From assembly GCA_964403285.1 (NCBI GenBank), contig CAYOFG010000035.1, positions 1 to 15,605 on the forward strand: a stretch of 15,605 nucleotides of DNA, read 5' to 3'. This DNA is from WVXT01 sp964403285. GTDB lineage: Bacteria; UBA6262; WVXT01. The notes under the pieces are model-generated. The model worked only from the letters and a program-made list of their open reading frames with translations, was not told the origin of the DNA and ran no database searches. Made by a program: the position numbers and the translations under genes. Shown here in pieces: positions 1-7,281 of this stretch (within the stretch, counting starts at the first letter, position 1; each line of letters opens with the position of its first letter).

Positions 1-372
1 CTGAAGGAAGCAGTGCTAAGATTCAGGGAAGCTCTTAAGGTCAATCCGAAATATGAACAGGCCAGATCCAACTTAAAGAAGGTGAAAGAAATATTAGAGC
101 AAAAGCGACAGCTCGCCAGAGTACATAATAACTTGGGGAATAAATATAGGAAGAAAAGACTATACGATAAGGCATTAAAGGAATACCAGGAGGCTATAAG
201 AATTGACCCTTGGTTTGCTGGAGGCTACAATAAGATTGGAATTACCCTCGTTGATATGGGAAAACTGGAGGAAGCAGTGCAACAATTCAGAGAAGCCCTT
301 CGAATTAATCCGAAAAATGAATGGGCGAGGTCGAACTTAGAAAAGGTAAAAGAGATACTGAAGCAAAAGTGA
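1..372 (+). CDS. TPR-repeat protein, C-terminal part (5' end outside window)
   Basis: The frame is open from base 1, so the gene begins upstream; a GTG at base 13 is probably internal. The visible ~123 residues are tetratricopeptide repeats, helical hairpins that usually mediate protein-protein contacts. TPR signatures seen are the stretch beginning HNNLGNKYRKK, then YDKALKEYQEAIRIDP, YNKIGITLVDMGKLEEAV and FREALRINP. The first 35 residues visible and the last 35 are near copies of each other (both run from an EAV..FREAL segment to KVKEIL.QK), spaced 88 codons apart, so the protein carries a larger duplicated unit. It ends directly after the second copy. TPR proteins are common in polysaccharide loci, but no enzymatic domain is visible here, so a specific role cannot be assigned. 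Confidence 0.85.
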   Translation: MKEAVLRFREALKVNPKYEQARSNLKKVKEILEQKRQLARVHNNLGNKYRKKRLYDKALKEYQEAIRIDPWFAGGYNKIGITLVDMGKLEEAVQQFREALRINPKNEWARSNLEKVKEILKQK

Positions 373-376
373 ATTT

Positions 377-427
377 GTCCCGATTCATCGGGACCACGCC
401 CCTGCGGGGCTCGCAACGACTTCGTCG
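377..427. repeat. Three consecutive short hairpins in the gap after the TPR gene
   Basis: Three perfect stem-loops stand side by side: GTCCCGA/TCGGGAC (377-383 with 388-394, loop TTCA), GCCCC/GGGGC (398-402 with 406-410) and CGAC/GTCG (417-420 with 424-427). No T-run follows, so this is not an obvious intrinsic terminator. The style, with 3- to 6-nt loops and stems that include TCGGGAC-type words, matches the palindromes in later gaps of this window. Confidence 0.7.
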
Positions 428-442
428 GCTGGAATATAATTT

Positions 443-1510
443 ATGAGAGTTATTTTTTTAACTCAAACTTCAGATTTAGGCCCCTCCAGCAGGTATCGGG
501 TTTATCAATATCTCGATTTCCTGAAAAGAGAAGGCATCCATTGTAAAGTTAGTCCTGCTATCTCCTCTAATCATTTCGCAGAAGCATACTGCGCCGGAAC
601 ACTCATCAATAAGATTCCCTATTTTGGTCTGGCAGTATTAAAGCGTTTAGTAAATTTACCCACGGTTAGAGAAAGCGACATTGTTTTCCTGCAGAAAGAA
701 GTTCTGCCACAAGCCTATCCTTTAATTGAAGAGTTTATTAAGAAATTGAATAGGAAATTAGTCTTTGATTTTGATGACGCTATCTTTCTTTTACCACCGA
801 AAAGGAGAAGTTTTCTCTATAATTTTCGGTACAAAAGTAGCATTCCCAGAATTTTGAGAATGAGTGACTATGTCATTGCAGGGAACGAATATTTAAAACA
901 GTATGCTTCAAGATTTAATGGGAACGTTGAAGTAGTCCCCACATCTGTTGATACTGAAACATATTTTGTTAAGAAGAAAGAGAAGAAAGACAAAATAAAC
1001 ATTGGTTGGATAGGAAGTAGAAGCACAATATTCTACCTTGATCGGCTGAGAAATGTGTTTACAGCCCTTGCTAAAAGATACAAAATCTTTCTAACTGTCA
1101 TTGGTACAGGGGATTATAGAGTTGATGGGGTTGAAACAATTACCAGGCCCTGGAGACTGGAAACAGAGATTTCCGATTTGCAATGTTTTGACATTGGGGT
1201 AGCCCCTCTTGTCAATGATGACTGGGCTTTGGGTAAATGTGGATGTAAAGTCATCCAATATATGGGAGTAGGAATTCCAGCAGTTGCTTCTCCCGTAGGG
1301 ATACATGGAAAAATTATCAATGACGGTGTCAATGGCTTCTTAGCCGATTCTGATGAAGAATGGATCGAAAAGTTGTCCCGACTTATTGAGAATGAAGCCC
1401 TGAGAGAAAAACTTGGCTCTATTGGTAGAAAGACAGTGGAAGAGAGGTATTCAGTCAAAGTTAATGGTCCCAAACTCCTCGAAATTTTGAACAGGGTTAA
1501 TAGAATGTAA
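443..1510 (+). CDS. Glycosyltransferase family 4 (GT-B fold)
   Basis: Predicted cytoplasmic, membrane-associated GT-B glycosyltransferase of 355 aa that would add a sugar from a nucleotide donor to the growing lipid-linked glycan. The N-terminal domain has GPSSRYRVYQY (residues 13-23) and the FDFDDAIF motif (108-115) characteristic of one GT4 subgroup. The donor-binding C-terminal domain starts at GWIGS (188-192). It carries PLVNDDWALGKCGCK (255-269) followed by IQYMGVGIPAVASPVG; this subgroup uses that W..GKCG.K segment where classical GT4 enzymes have EX7E. The start is the ATG at 443; only a weak GGA lies upstream because the gap is filled by hairpins. Donor and acceptor are unknown. Confidence 0.88.
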   Translation: MRVIFLTQTSDLGPSSRYRVYQYLDFLKREGIHCKVSPAISSNHFAEAYCAGTLINKIPYFGLAVLKRLVNLPTVRESDIVFLQKEVLPQAYPLIEEFIKKLNRKLVFDFDDAIFLLPPKRRSFLYNFRYKSSIPRILRMSDYVIAGNEYLKQYASRFNGNVEVVPTSVDTETYFVKKKEKKDKINIGWIGSRSTIFYLDRLRNVFTALAKRYKIFLTVIGTGDYRVDGVETITRPWRLETEISDLQCFDIGVAPLVNDDWALGKCGCKVIQYMGVGIPAVASPVGIHGKIINDGVNGFLADSDEEWIEKLSRLIENEALREKLGSIGRKTVEERYSVKVNGPKLLEILNRVNRM

Positions 1511-1698
1511 CGGCAGAGCGCTAACTCTGCTAATGGACGGGCTCAATGAATTGAGCCCCTACATAGTCTTTGTAGGGGTTCGATTTATCGAATCCGTAGG
1601 GTAAGGCGACACGCAGTTTACCCCGATGTATCGGGGTGGTCGCCCAAAAAAAGGGACGGCATGCCGAAAGACCGGCATAAACTGCGTCAGTCCCCTAC
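1511..1698. repeat. Intergenic mosaic of nested palindromes
   Basis: The ~200-bp gap between two glycosyltransferase genes is almost entirely self-complementary. Stems seen: GCAGAG/CTCTGC (1513-1518, 1525-1530), GGGCTCAA/TTGAGCCC (1539-1546, 1551-1558), CCCCTACA/TGTAGGGG (1556-1563, 1571-1578), TTCGAT/ATCGAA (1579-1584, 1587-1592), CCCCGA/TCGGGG (1621-1626, 1631-1636) and ATGCCG/CGGCAT (1661-1666, 1673-1678). Longer-range arms enclose the right half: GTAGGG/CCCTAC (1596-1601, 1693-1698), CGCAGTTTA/TAAACTGCG (1612-1620, 1678-1686) and GGCGAC/GTCGCC. The outer GTAGGG...CCCTAC bracket recurs in other gaps of the window, suggesting a mobile or amplifying palindromic family. Confidence 0.8.
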
Positions 1699-1707
1699 AG
1701 GAAACAG

Positions 1708-2895
1708 ATGAGAAAAATTAAAGTACTACATATTATTACTCGTTTAATATTAGGCGGAGCACAGGAGAATACGATATTTACTGTCTGGGGCTTAAATAAG
1801 AACGATTTTTATGAGGTCGAGTTAGCTACAGGACCTCCCATCGGGCCGGAAGGAAGTCTAATAGAAGAGGCTGAAAAGAGAGAAATTAAGTTAAAGATAA
1901 TTCGCTATATGAGAAGAGAAATTAACCTTTTTCGAGATTTATTAGCTTTTGTTGAATTATATCTCTTAATTAGAAAAGGAAAGTATACAATAGTCCATAC
2001 TCACAGCTCTAAAGCCGGTATTCTGGGCCGGTTAGCAGCCAAGGTAGCAGGTGTGAAGATAATAATTCACAGTATTCATGGTCTGCCTTTCTTTGAGTAT
2101 CAGAACAGATTCTTAAACTATATCTATATTTTATGTGAAAGGTTCGCCGCTCTTTTTACCGATAGGCTAATTTCAGTATGTGAGGCAATGGCGAGAAAGG
2201 CAATAGCCGCTGGCGTGGCTAAAGAGGACAAATTTATAACCATCTATAGTGGCATAGAACTGAACCATTACTTTAACAGTGACATTTCAATAGCGGAAAA
2301 GCGTAAGGAGCTGAATTTAGACCCTGATGTTCCAGTTGTCGGAAATATATCTCGCCTCTTCGATCTAAAAGGTCACAACTATCTCCTGGAGGCTGCTTCT
2401 CAGGTAGTGGAGGTTTTTCCGAAAGCGAAGTTCCTCTTAGTAGGGGATGGCATTTTAAGGGAGAGATTGATACGTCAGGCAGAAGGTTTAAAAATAAGAG
2501 ATAATATTGTGTTCACTGGACTTGTAGAACGAACAGAGGTTCCCAAATTAATATCAGTTATGGATGTAGTTGTTCACACATCATTGAGAGAAGGGCTGCC
2601 CCGGGTGTTGCCGGAGGCGTTAGCAATGGCTAAACCGGTTATAGCATTTGAGATAGATGGAATGCCCGAGATAGTAAGAGATGGAGAGAATGGTTACCTG
2701 ATTCCTCCTAAGGATTCAAGAGAGTTAGCTAACTCTATTATCCATCTTTTGCAGGATAAAGAAAAAGCAAGAAGAATGGGCGAAGCTGGACGAGGCATGG
2801 TCAATCCTGCTTTTGAGCTGGAAGTAATGCTGGAGCGGATTAGTGACGTTTATAAGGAGTCAATTGAAGAGAGAGGTGGTGCCTTCAAGTGGTAG
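1708..2895 (+). CDS. Glycosyltransferase family 4 (GT-B fold)
   Basis: A complete 395-aa GT4 glycosyltransferase, expected to transfer a sugar to a polyprenyl-linked intermediate at the inner face of the membrane. The N-terminal GT4 signature LILGGAQENT is at residues 13-22 and HTHSSKAGILGR at 97-108, the latter typical of GT4 enzymes in polysaccharide clusters. The C-terminal Rossmann domain shows GNISRLFDLKGHNYLLEA (212-229) and VGDG (245-248). REGLPRVLPEAL (294-305) holds the EX7E pair E295/E303, followed by an IDGMPEIV segment. The start ATG at 1708 has AGGA at 1699-1702. The 3' end overlaps the next gene by 7 bp, indicating translational coupling with the epimerase. Sugar specificity is not readable from the sequence. 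Confidence 0.92.
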   Translation: MRKIKVLHIITRLILGGAQENTIFTVWGLNKNDFYEVELATGPPIGPEGSLIEEAEKREIKLKIIRYMRREINLFRDLLAFVELYLLIRKGKYTIVHTHSSKAGILGRLAAKVAGVKIIIHSIHGLPFFEYQNRFLNYIYILCERFAALFTDRLISVCEAMARKAIAAGVAKEDKFITIYSGIELNHYFNSDISIAEKRKELNLDPDVPVVGNISRLFDLKGHNYLLEAASQVVEVFPKAKFLLVGDGILRERLIRQAEGLKIRDNIVFTGLVERTEVPKLISVMDVVVHTSLREGLPRVLPEALAMAKPVIAFEIDGMPEIVRDGENGYLIPPKDSRELANSIIHLLQDKEKARRMGEAGRGMVNPAFELEVMLERISDVYKESIEERGGAFKW

Positions 2896-3872
2896 CATTA
2901 ATAACTGGAGGAGCTGGTTTCATTGGTTCACACATAGCTGAAGAACTCATCAAAAGAGGGAATAAAGTTCTGGTGATTGACGACCTTTCCACTGGGAAAA
3001 AAGAGAATATCAGCCATCTGGAAGGAGACGGAAAATTTTTGTTTATTCAAGACACTATCCTGAATGAGCCACTAATGGAAAGTTTGGTTGAAGGGTGTGA
3101 TGTAATCTACCATCTGGCAGCTGCTGTGGGTGTAGAGTTCATCATTGGCAATCCCATAAGGTCAATAGAGATTAACGTGCTGGGGACAGAAGTAGTACTG
3201 AGGCTGGCGGGGAAGAATAAAAAAAAGGTAGTAATAGCCTCATCATCAGAAATCTACGGCAAGAATCAGAAGAAAATTTTCCAAGAGAGCGATGGCAGGG
3301 TTCTGGGAACAACACTTACCCACAGGTGGAGTTATTCCTGCAGTAAAGCTTTAGGCGAATTTTTGGCTTTAGCCTATTGGCGGGAGAAGCACTTACCTGT
3401 GATAATAGTAAGACTTTTCAACGCCTGCGGTCCCAGGCAGACGGGGAACTACGGCATGGTTGTGCCCAGATTCATTGAACAGGCAATTTCTGGAAAACCT
3501 ATCACTATCTATGGCGACGGAAAGCAGACCAGAAGTTTCGCTTATGTAAGTGATGTTGTAAATGGAATGATTGGCTTAGCTAACCATCCTGGAGCGGTAG
3601 GGGGAATCTTCAACATGGGAGGTGAAGAGGAGATTACCATTTCTGATTTAGCCAAGAAGATAAAGAGACTCACCAAAAGTAATTCGGAGATAGTTTATCT
3701 GCCCTATGAAGAGGTCTATGGGGAGGGATTTGAAGATATGAGACATCGAATACCCGATACTACTAAGATACGCAATCTAATTGGTTATGCACCGAGAGTA
3801 AGACTGTACGACGCTCTCAGAAAGACCATTGAATACCATAGAGAGAAGAAGAAAGTGGAAACTTATCGCTAA
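2889..3872 (+). CDS. NAD-dependent nucleotide-sugar epimerase/dehydratase (extended SDR)
   Basis: A 327-aa extended short-chain dehydrogenase/reductase that would convert a nucleotide sugar in the cytosol, most likely by 4-epimerisation, decarboxylation or dehydration. The NAD-binding GGAGFIG is at residues 7-13 and the adenine-ribose acidic pair is D31/D32. The catalytic elements are SSSEIYG (118-124) and Y149xxxK153 in YSCSK. RLFNACGPRQ (175-184) followed by IYGDGKQTRSFAYV is the usual substrate-binding segment. It resembles UDP-glucose 4-epimerase and UDP-glucuronate decarboxylase relatives; I cannot choose between them. The GTG start at 2889 lies inside the end of the upstream transferase gene, and the GAGAGAGGTGG just upstream can serve as ribosome binding site. 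It is probably co-translated to supply a donor sugar to the neighbouring transferases. Confidence 0.9.
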   Translation: MVALITGGAGFIGSHIAEELIKRGNKVLVIDDLSTGKKENISHLEGDGKFLFIQDTILNEPLMESLVEGCDVIYHLAAAVGVEFIIGNPIRSIEINVLGTEVVLRLAGKNKKKVVIASSSEIYGKNQKKIFQESDGRVLGTTLTHRWSYSCSKALGEFLALAYWREKHLPVIIVRLFNACGPRQTGNYGMVVPRFIEQAISGKPITIYGDGKQTRSFAYVSDVVNGMIGLANHPGAVGGIFNMGGEEEITISDLAKKIKRLTKSNSEIVYLPYEEVYGEGFEDMRHRIPDTTKIRNLIGYAPRVRLYDALRKTIEYHREKKKVETYR

Positions 3873-3893
3873 AGAAAGGAGTTTTGGTTAAAA

Positions 3894-5003
3894 ATGTGGA
3901 GTTTTATCTATTTGTATGTATTTTGTTTTTCCCTTTTGTTGAGCCTATTGTTGACGCCCTGGGCAAAGAAGTTAGCCATTAAGTTCAAAGTTCTGGACTA
4001 TCCTGGAGAGAGAAAGCTACAGGATAAGCCAATGCCTTTATTAGGTGGGCTGGGAATCTTTCTCGCCTTTCTTATTACCATAGTGGTAAACATTCTTATT
4101 CTATTCATAATAAAGGCGAGCCCGGGATTTCTCAATCTGCTTCCCAGCGAGGTTGGTTCAACTCTTATGAGAAACCTCCCCAGGTTCTTGAAAGTCCTGC
4201 CACAATTAATGGGCGTACTACTCGGAGGGACTATCATTCTTCTATTGGGCTTGATAGATGATATAAAAGGTTTAAAGCCACAAACCAAAATTTTGGGTCA
4301 AGTCCTGGTAATTTTGCCTCTGATTACTCTGGGAGTCAGAATTACGCTGTTTATACCGAATTTTTATATCAGTAGCCTGATAACTCTCCTGTGGATGGTG
4401 GCTATCATCAATGCTTTCAATCTTTTGGACAATATGGACGGCTTAACTACGGGCGTGGGGCTCATTGCTTGTTTTATCTGCTTTATAGTAACCTCTCAAC
4501 AACATCAGACTTTCACCAGTATCGCCCTCCTTGCTTTTGCTGGTACACTTCTGGGATTTCTTCGTTACAATTTTAATCCAGCGAAGATATTTTTAGGTGA
4601 TGCAGGAAGTATGTTCATCGGTTATATGCTGGCTGTTTTGACAATCACAGCTTCCTACTATAAGGAGGGTTTTCCCACTCATTTGCCAGTAGTTATGCCC
4701 ATCTTGATATTGGCAGTTCCCATCTTTGATACACTTTCAGTTATTTCAATCAGGATTAAGAGAAAAGAACCGATATTTGGTGGAGATAAAAACCACTTTT
4801 CCCATCGTTTAGTTGCATTAGGATTCAGTCAGAGAGGGACAGTCCTTTTTATCTATTTAATAAGCTTCTGTTTGGGAATTACAGCCACCCTGCTTACCCA
4901 GGTAGATATTTTGGGAGGGATTATTATTTTCATTCAGGCAGCGCTTGTTCTCTCCATTATTGCTCTTTTGGAGAGCGTTGCCAGAAGAGAGAAGATAAAT
5001 TAG
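3894..5003 (+). CDS. Undecaprenyl-phosphate HexNAc-1-phosphate transferase, WecA/TagO/MraY family
   Basis: A polytopic membrane enzyme of 369 aa that starts glycan assembly by moving a sugar-1-phosphate (typically GlcNAc-1-P) from UDP-sugar to undecaprenyl phosphate. Diagnostic motifs appear in order: DYPGERKLQDKPMPLLGG (35-52), the GLIDD aspartates (119-123), NAFNLLDNMDG (173-183), FLGDAGS (233-239) and, in the large cytoplasmic loop, GGDKNHFSHRL (296-306), the family's HxxHR-type segment. About ten hydrophobic helices are visible. The stretch of residues ~72-105 between early helices is long and partly polar, perhaps an enlarged periplasmic loop. The start ATG at 3894 lies 12 nt after AAGGAG (3876-3881), a slightly long spacing. 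Its presence with Wzm/Wzt fits an ABC-dependent polysaccharide pathway. Confidence 0.92.
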   Translation: MWSFIYLYVFCFSLLLSLLLTPWAKKLAIKFKVLDYPGERKLQDKPMPLLGGLGIFLAFLITIVVNILILFIIKASPGFLNLLPSEVGSTLMRNLPRFLKVLPQLMGVLLGGTIILLLGLIDDIKGLKPQTKILGQVLVILPLITLGVRITLFIPNFYISSLITLLWMVAIINAFNLLDNMDGLTTGVGLIACFICFIVTSQQHQTFTSIALLAFAGTLLGFLRYNFNPAKIFLGDAGSMFIGYMLAVLTITASYYKEGFPTHLPVVMPILILAVPIFDTLSVISIRIKRKEPIFGGDKNHFSHRLVALGFSQRGTVLFIYLISFCLGITATLLTQVDILGGIIIFIQAALVLSIIALLESVARREKIN

Positions 5004-5020
5004 AACTTGGTCGGGAATAG

Positions 5021-5148
5021 GGATGAAGGGATTAGTTATCGGAGTCGCTCGGTAGTGTAGGGCTTTATGCCCGTAAGAATTACGCCCATAAAGGGCTACA
5101 CTACAGAAACCTGGCGGAATTGAAGCTCCTGCAACTATCCCTTCATCC
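5021..5148. repeat. Long nested inverted repeat between the WecA-like and permease genes
   Basis: Outer 11-bp perfect arms, GGATGAAGGGA (5021-5031) and its complement (5138-5148), bracket an inner near-perfect hairpin: 5052-5076 pairs with 5080-5104 at 21 of 25 positions, starting GTAGTGTAG and ending CTACACTAC. The four mismatches are two GG/CC swaps placed symmetrically around CTTTATG. No T-tract follows, so it looks like a palindromic repeat element rather than a rho-independent terminator. Confidence 0.75.
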
Positions 5149-5171
5149 TTAGAATTTTAAGAGGTAGGAAT

Positions 5172-5948
5172 ATGTTTTCTAATGTTATAGAACTCTATCG
5201 TTGTCGGGCATTAATAATGAGTCTCGTCTTAAAAGAAGTGAAGCTTCGTTATCTGGGTTCAGTCCTGGGATTTCTCTGGACATTTCTAAATCCTCTTTTA
5301 TTAATGTGTGTCTATACAATCGTATTCTCCATCTTTCTAAAGGTTAAAGTTGAGAGTTATCCTGTATTCTTATTTTGTGGGCTCATTCCCTGGGTATGGT
5401 TCTCTACTTCACTTTTGGAGGGAGCAGACTCTATAATCAGGGGTGGTGATCTCATTACCAGGGCTCTATTTCCTCCACAGGTTCTGCCCTCTGTAACTGT
5501 CTTTTCCAACTTGGTAAATTTTATTTTCAGCCTTCCCTTGCTATTTATTTTCCTCCTACTTTTTAGGGTTAAGATAGGTGGTGCCTTAATTGCCCTGCCG
5601 ATAATTATGATAATCCAGGCAGTTTTTACTATGGGGTTAGTTTTGATAGTTTCTGCTCTAAATGTCCATTTTCGAGATATCCGGCATATACTGGGTAATT
5701 TAATTATAATGTGGTTTTTTGCTACACCAATTTTGTATCCTCTGACTTCAATACCAGTGAAATTCAGGGTTATAACACTTATAAATCCTATGGCTATTTT
5801 GATTAAAGCTTATCGGAGCATTCTATTTTACAAGCAGTTTCCTAATTGGCTCCTTCTGGGAATTACATTCTGTTTTGGATTTTTGGTATTCTTTTTAGGG
5901 AATTTGATATTTGATAGATATAAAGAGTCATTTTCCGAAGAGGTCTAA
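5172..5948 (+). CDS. wzm: ABC-2 type polysaccharide export permease (Wzm/KpsM/TagG-like)
   Basis: A 258-aa inner-membrane permease, the transmembrane half of the ABC transporter that moves lipid-linked polysaccharide to the periplasmic face. The N-terminal amphipathic segment VLKEVKLRYLGSVLGFLW (19-36) followed by a long hydrophobic helix is the hallmark of ABC-2 polysaccharide permeases, as are FCGLIPWVWFS (68-78), NVHFRDIRH (164-172) and a FFATPILYPL segment followed by NPM near the C-terminus. About six transmembrane helices are visible. The length matches the family. The start ATG at 5172 has GAGGTAGGA 2-10 nt upstream. It is followed immediately by the ATPase gene, so the two form a coupled pair. 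Confidence 0.92.
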   Translation: MFSNVIELYRCRALIMSLVLKEVKLRYLGSVLGFLWTFLNPLLLMCVYTIVFSIFLKVKVESYPVFLFCGLIPWVWFSTSLLEGADSIIRGGDLITRALFPPQVLPSVTVFSNLVNFIFSLPLLFIFLLLFRVKIGGALIALPIIMIIQAVFTMGLVLIVSALNVHFRDIRHILGNLIIMWFFATPILYPLTSIPVKFRVITLINPMAILIKAYRSILFYKQFPNWLLLGITFCFGFLVFFLGNLIFDRYKESFSEEV

Positions 5949-5949
5949 A

Positions 5950-6759
5950 TTGGTAGCGATTAAGTTGGAAAACGTTTCAAAGATATTTGCTAGGAGACCA
6001 TTGAAGAAAAAGTATACCACACTCAGGGAGACCCTGCTAAATTTTAACTGGCTGAAAAATAGGGAAAAGGTAAGACATATTGATGCTTTAAAAGATATTA
6101 GTTTGACCATAGAAAAAGGAGAAAGTGTAGGAATCATCGGAATGAATGGTTCGGGTAAGAGCACTCTCCTTAAATTATTGGCAGGGATATATAAGCCCGA
6201 TTCAGGCAAAGTATACGTTAAGGGAAGGATTGCTTCCCTGATTGGGTTGGGAATAGGTTTCCACCCAGGATTTACAGGCAGGGAGAATGTCTTCATCAAT
6301 GGTATAATTTTGGGTTTGTCAAGGAAAGAGATAAAGAGTAAATTCGATGATATCGTGAAATTTGCTGAACTTGAAGACTACATTGACGATCCAGTGAAGA
6401 TTTATTCTAATGGTATGTTTATGCGTCTTGGATTTTCGATAGCTACTAATGTGGATCCTGATATCCTATTAATTGATGAAATTCTGGCTGTGGGAGATGA
6501 ATATTTCCGATATAAATGTACAGAGAAAATTGCTGAATTCAGGAAGTTGGGTAAAACTATGGTGATTGTGAGCCATGAATTGGAAGCAATTGAAAAATGG
6601 TGCGATAGAGTGGTCTGGCTGAACGATGGTGTGATAAGAGAAATTGGGGTTCCCAATAGAGTAATAGATTCTTATCGAAACGCTATTGCAGAAAAAGAAG
6701 GGAAGATAGCATTGGAAATAAGGAGTAGCGAAGCAAAGCTTCGCGTTACCACACCATAA
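5950..6759 (+). CDS. wzt: ABC transporter ATPase for polysaccharide export (Wzt/KpsT/TagH-like), short form
   Basis: The nucleotide-binding subunit that powers glycan export with the adjacent permease. Numbered from the chosen start (269 aa): Walker A GMNGSGKST (64-72), signature YSNGMFMRL (152-160), Walker B DILLIDE (171-177), D-loop in LAVGD, and H-loop histidine 209 in IVSHE. I chose the TTG at 5950 because AAGAGG ends 6 nt upstream and it starts just after the permease stop. The in-frame ATG at 5911 would overlap the permease by 38 bp and add 13 unconserved residues. The protein stops shortly after the ATPase domain, so it lacks the C-terminal carbohydrate-binding domain of long O-antigen Wzt proteins. 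Its last ~12 residues are encoded by a palindromic element (6721-6750), suggesting an altered C-terminus. Confidence 0.9.
   Translation: MVAIKLENVSKIFARRPLKKKYTTLRETLLNFNWLKNREKVRHIDALKDISLTIEKGESVGIIGMNGSGKSTLLKLLAGIYKPDSGKVYVKGRIASLIGLGIGFHPGFTGRENVFINGIILGLSRKEIKSKFDDIVKFAELEDYIDDPVKIYSNGMFMRLGFSIATNVDPDILLIDEILAVGDEYFRYKCTEKIAEFRKLGKTMVIVSHELEAIEKWCDRVVWLNDGVIREIGVPNRVIDSYRNAIAEKEGKIALEIRSSEAKLRVTTP
6721..6750 (+). repeat. Palindromic element inside the ATPase gene 3' end
   Basis: The sequence begins AGGAGTAGC and contains the perfect hairpin GCGAAGC/GCTTCGC (6728-6734 with 6738-6744, loop AAA). It is read in frame as R-S-S-E-A-K-L-R-V, directly before the stop codon of the ATPase. The same lead-in AGGAGTAGC starts the palindromes at 11698 and 15565. 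Confidence 0.7.
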
Positions 6760-6784
6760 ATATTCCGACCGGAGGGAGGATAGA

Positions 6785-6886
6785 TTGTCGGAAAAGAAAA
6801 GGACATATGATATCATAATTCCTGTATATGGAGCATTGCCCTATTTGAGACAATGCATTAGCAAATTATTCGTGATGACAGAATAG
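6785..6886 (+). pseudogene. Remnant of a family 2 glycosyltransferase (N-terminus only)
   Basis: A very strong ribosome binding site, GGAGGGAGGA (6771-6780), sits 4 nt before TTG 6785. The 33-aa reading frame from there begins MSEKKRTYDIIIPVYGALPY and continues LRQCISKLF before a TAG at 6884. DIIIPVYGALPYLRQCI is the first beta strand and helix of a GT2 (GT-A fold) enzyme, which normally runs on for 200 or more residues. Nothing after it matches the family, so most of the gene has been deleted or replaced. Retention of the ribosome binding site and spacing suggests recent decay. It may once have been joined to the coiled-coil ORF that follows, since GT2 proteins with coiled-coil tails occur in such loci; that link is inference. 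Confidence 0.6.
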
Positions 6887-6948
6887 AGCGTGATGGGAAA
6901 GGAATAGATAAAGGGATTAAAATTTTGATTAATAAAGGAGAAAAATCA

Positions 6949-7194
6949 ATGAGCAAAACTGAAAAAATTTGTTCAGAGGATAATCATCTTCAGTCCGATC
7001 TACTTATTGGTCAGGTAAACCATATGGCTGAACTTATTGATAGACTCCGATTGCAAATTAAGGAACAGCAAATGGCTATCGCTGCCAGGGACCAGCATAT
7101 CAATAATCTGAATAAGGCTATCGTTGCCAAGGACCAGCATATTGCAAATTTGGACGGATTTATAAGGGACTTAACAGGAGATTATAAAAATTAA
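6949..7194 (+). CDS. Small coiled-coil protein, probably a remnant
   Basis: An 81-aa highly polar protein of unknown function. I chose the ATG at 6949 because AAAGGAG (6934-6940) lies 8 nt upstream; a TTG at 6925 is possible but has no such site. Residues ~21 to 72 form a heptad-rich helix with an internal repeat: AIAARDQHINNLNKAI is followed by VAKDQHIANL (repeat of about 14 residues). Such KDQHI.NL coiled coils commonly link catalytic domains in glycan-assembly proteins, or act as chain-length rulers. There is no catalytic or membrane segment. The frame stops at 7192, but removing one base from the A-run at 7186-7190 would extend it to 7273. It may therefore be the broken middle of a larger protein whose GT2 start is the upstream fragment. 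Confidence 0.55.
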   Translation: MSKTEKICSEDNHLQSDLLIGQVNHMAELIDRLRLQIKEQQMAIAARDQHINNLNKAIVAKDQHIANLDGFIRDLTGDYKN

Positions 7195-7273
7195 GAAATA
7201 TTCAGTATTCTATAATTTATTATCGAGATTTCGAAGAGAATTATTAATGTGGTTTGGTAAAAGCAAAAAATAA
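7193..7273 (+). pseudogene. Frameshifted C-terminal extension of the coiled-coil ORF
   Basis: In the +1 frame relative to the coiled-coil gene, an open stretch reads KKYSVFYNLLSRFRRELLMW and ends FGKSKK, then TAA at 7271. A single extra A in the AAAAA run at 7186-7190 would account for the break: the joined protein would read through DYKIKKYSVFYN. The basic/aromatic tail resembles a natural protein end rather than intergenic sequence. This is inference from frame continuity. Confidence 0.35.
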
Positions 7274-7281
7274 TGGGTTTA

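Noticed and set aside
1539..1578. Hairpins as intrinsic terminators after the first GT4
   Set aside because: Stems are strong but no T-run follows any of them, and the next genes appear to belong to the same transcription unit.
5911..5949. Earlier ATG start for the ABC ATPase
   Set aside because: It would overlap the permease and add 13 residues outside the family's usual start, whereas TTG 5950 has a well-placed AAGAGG.
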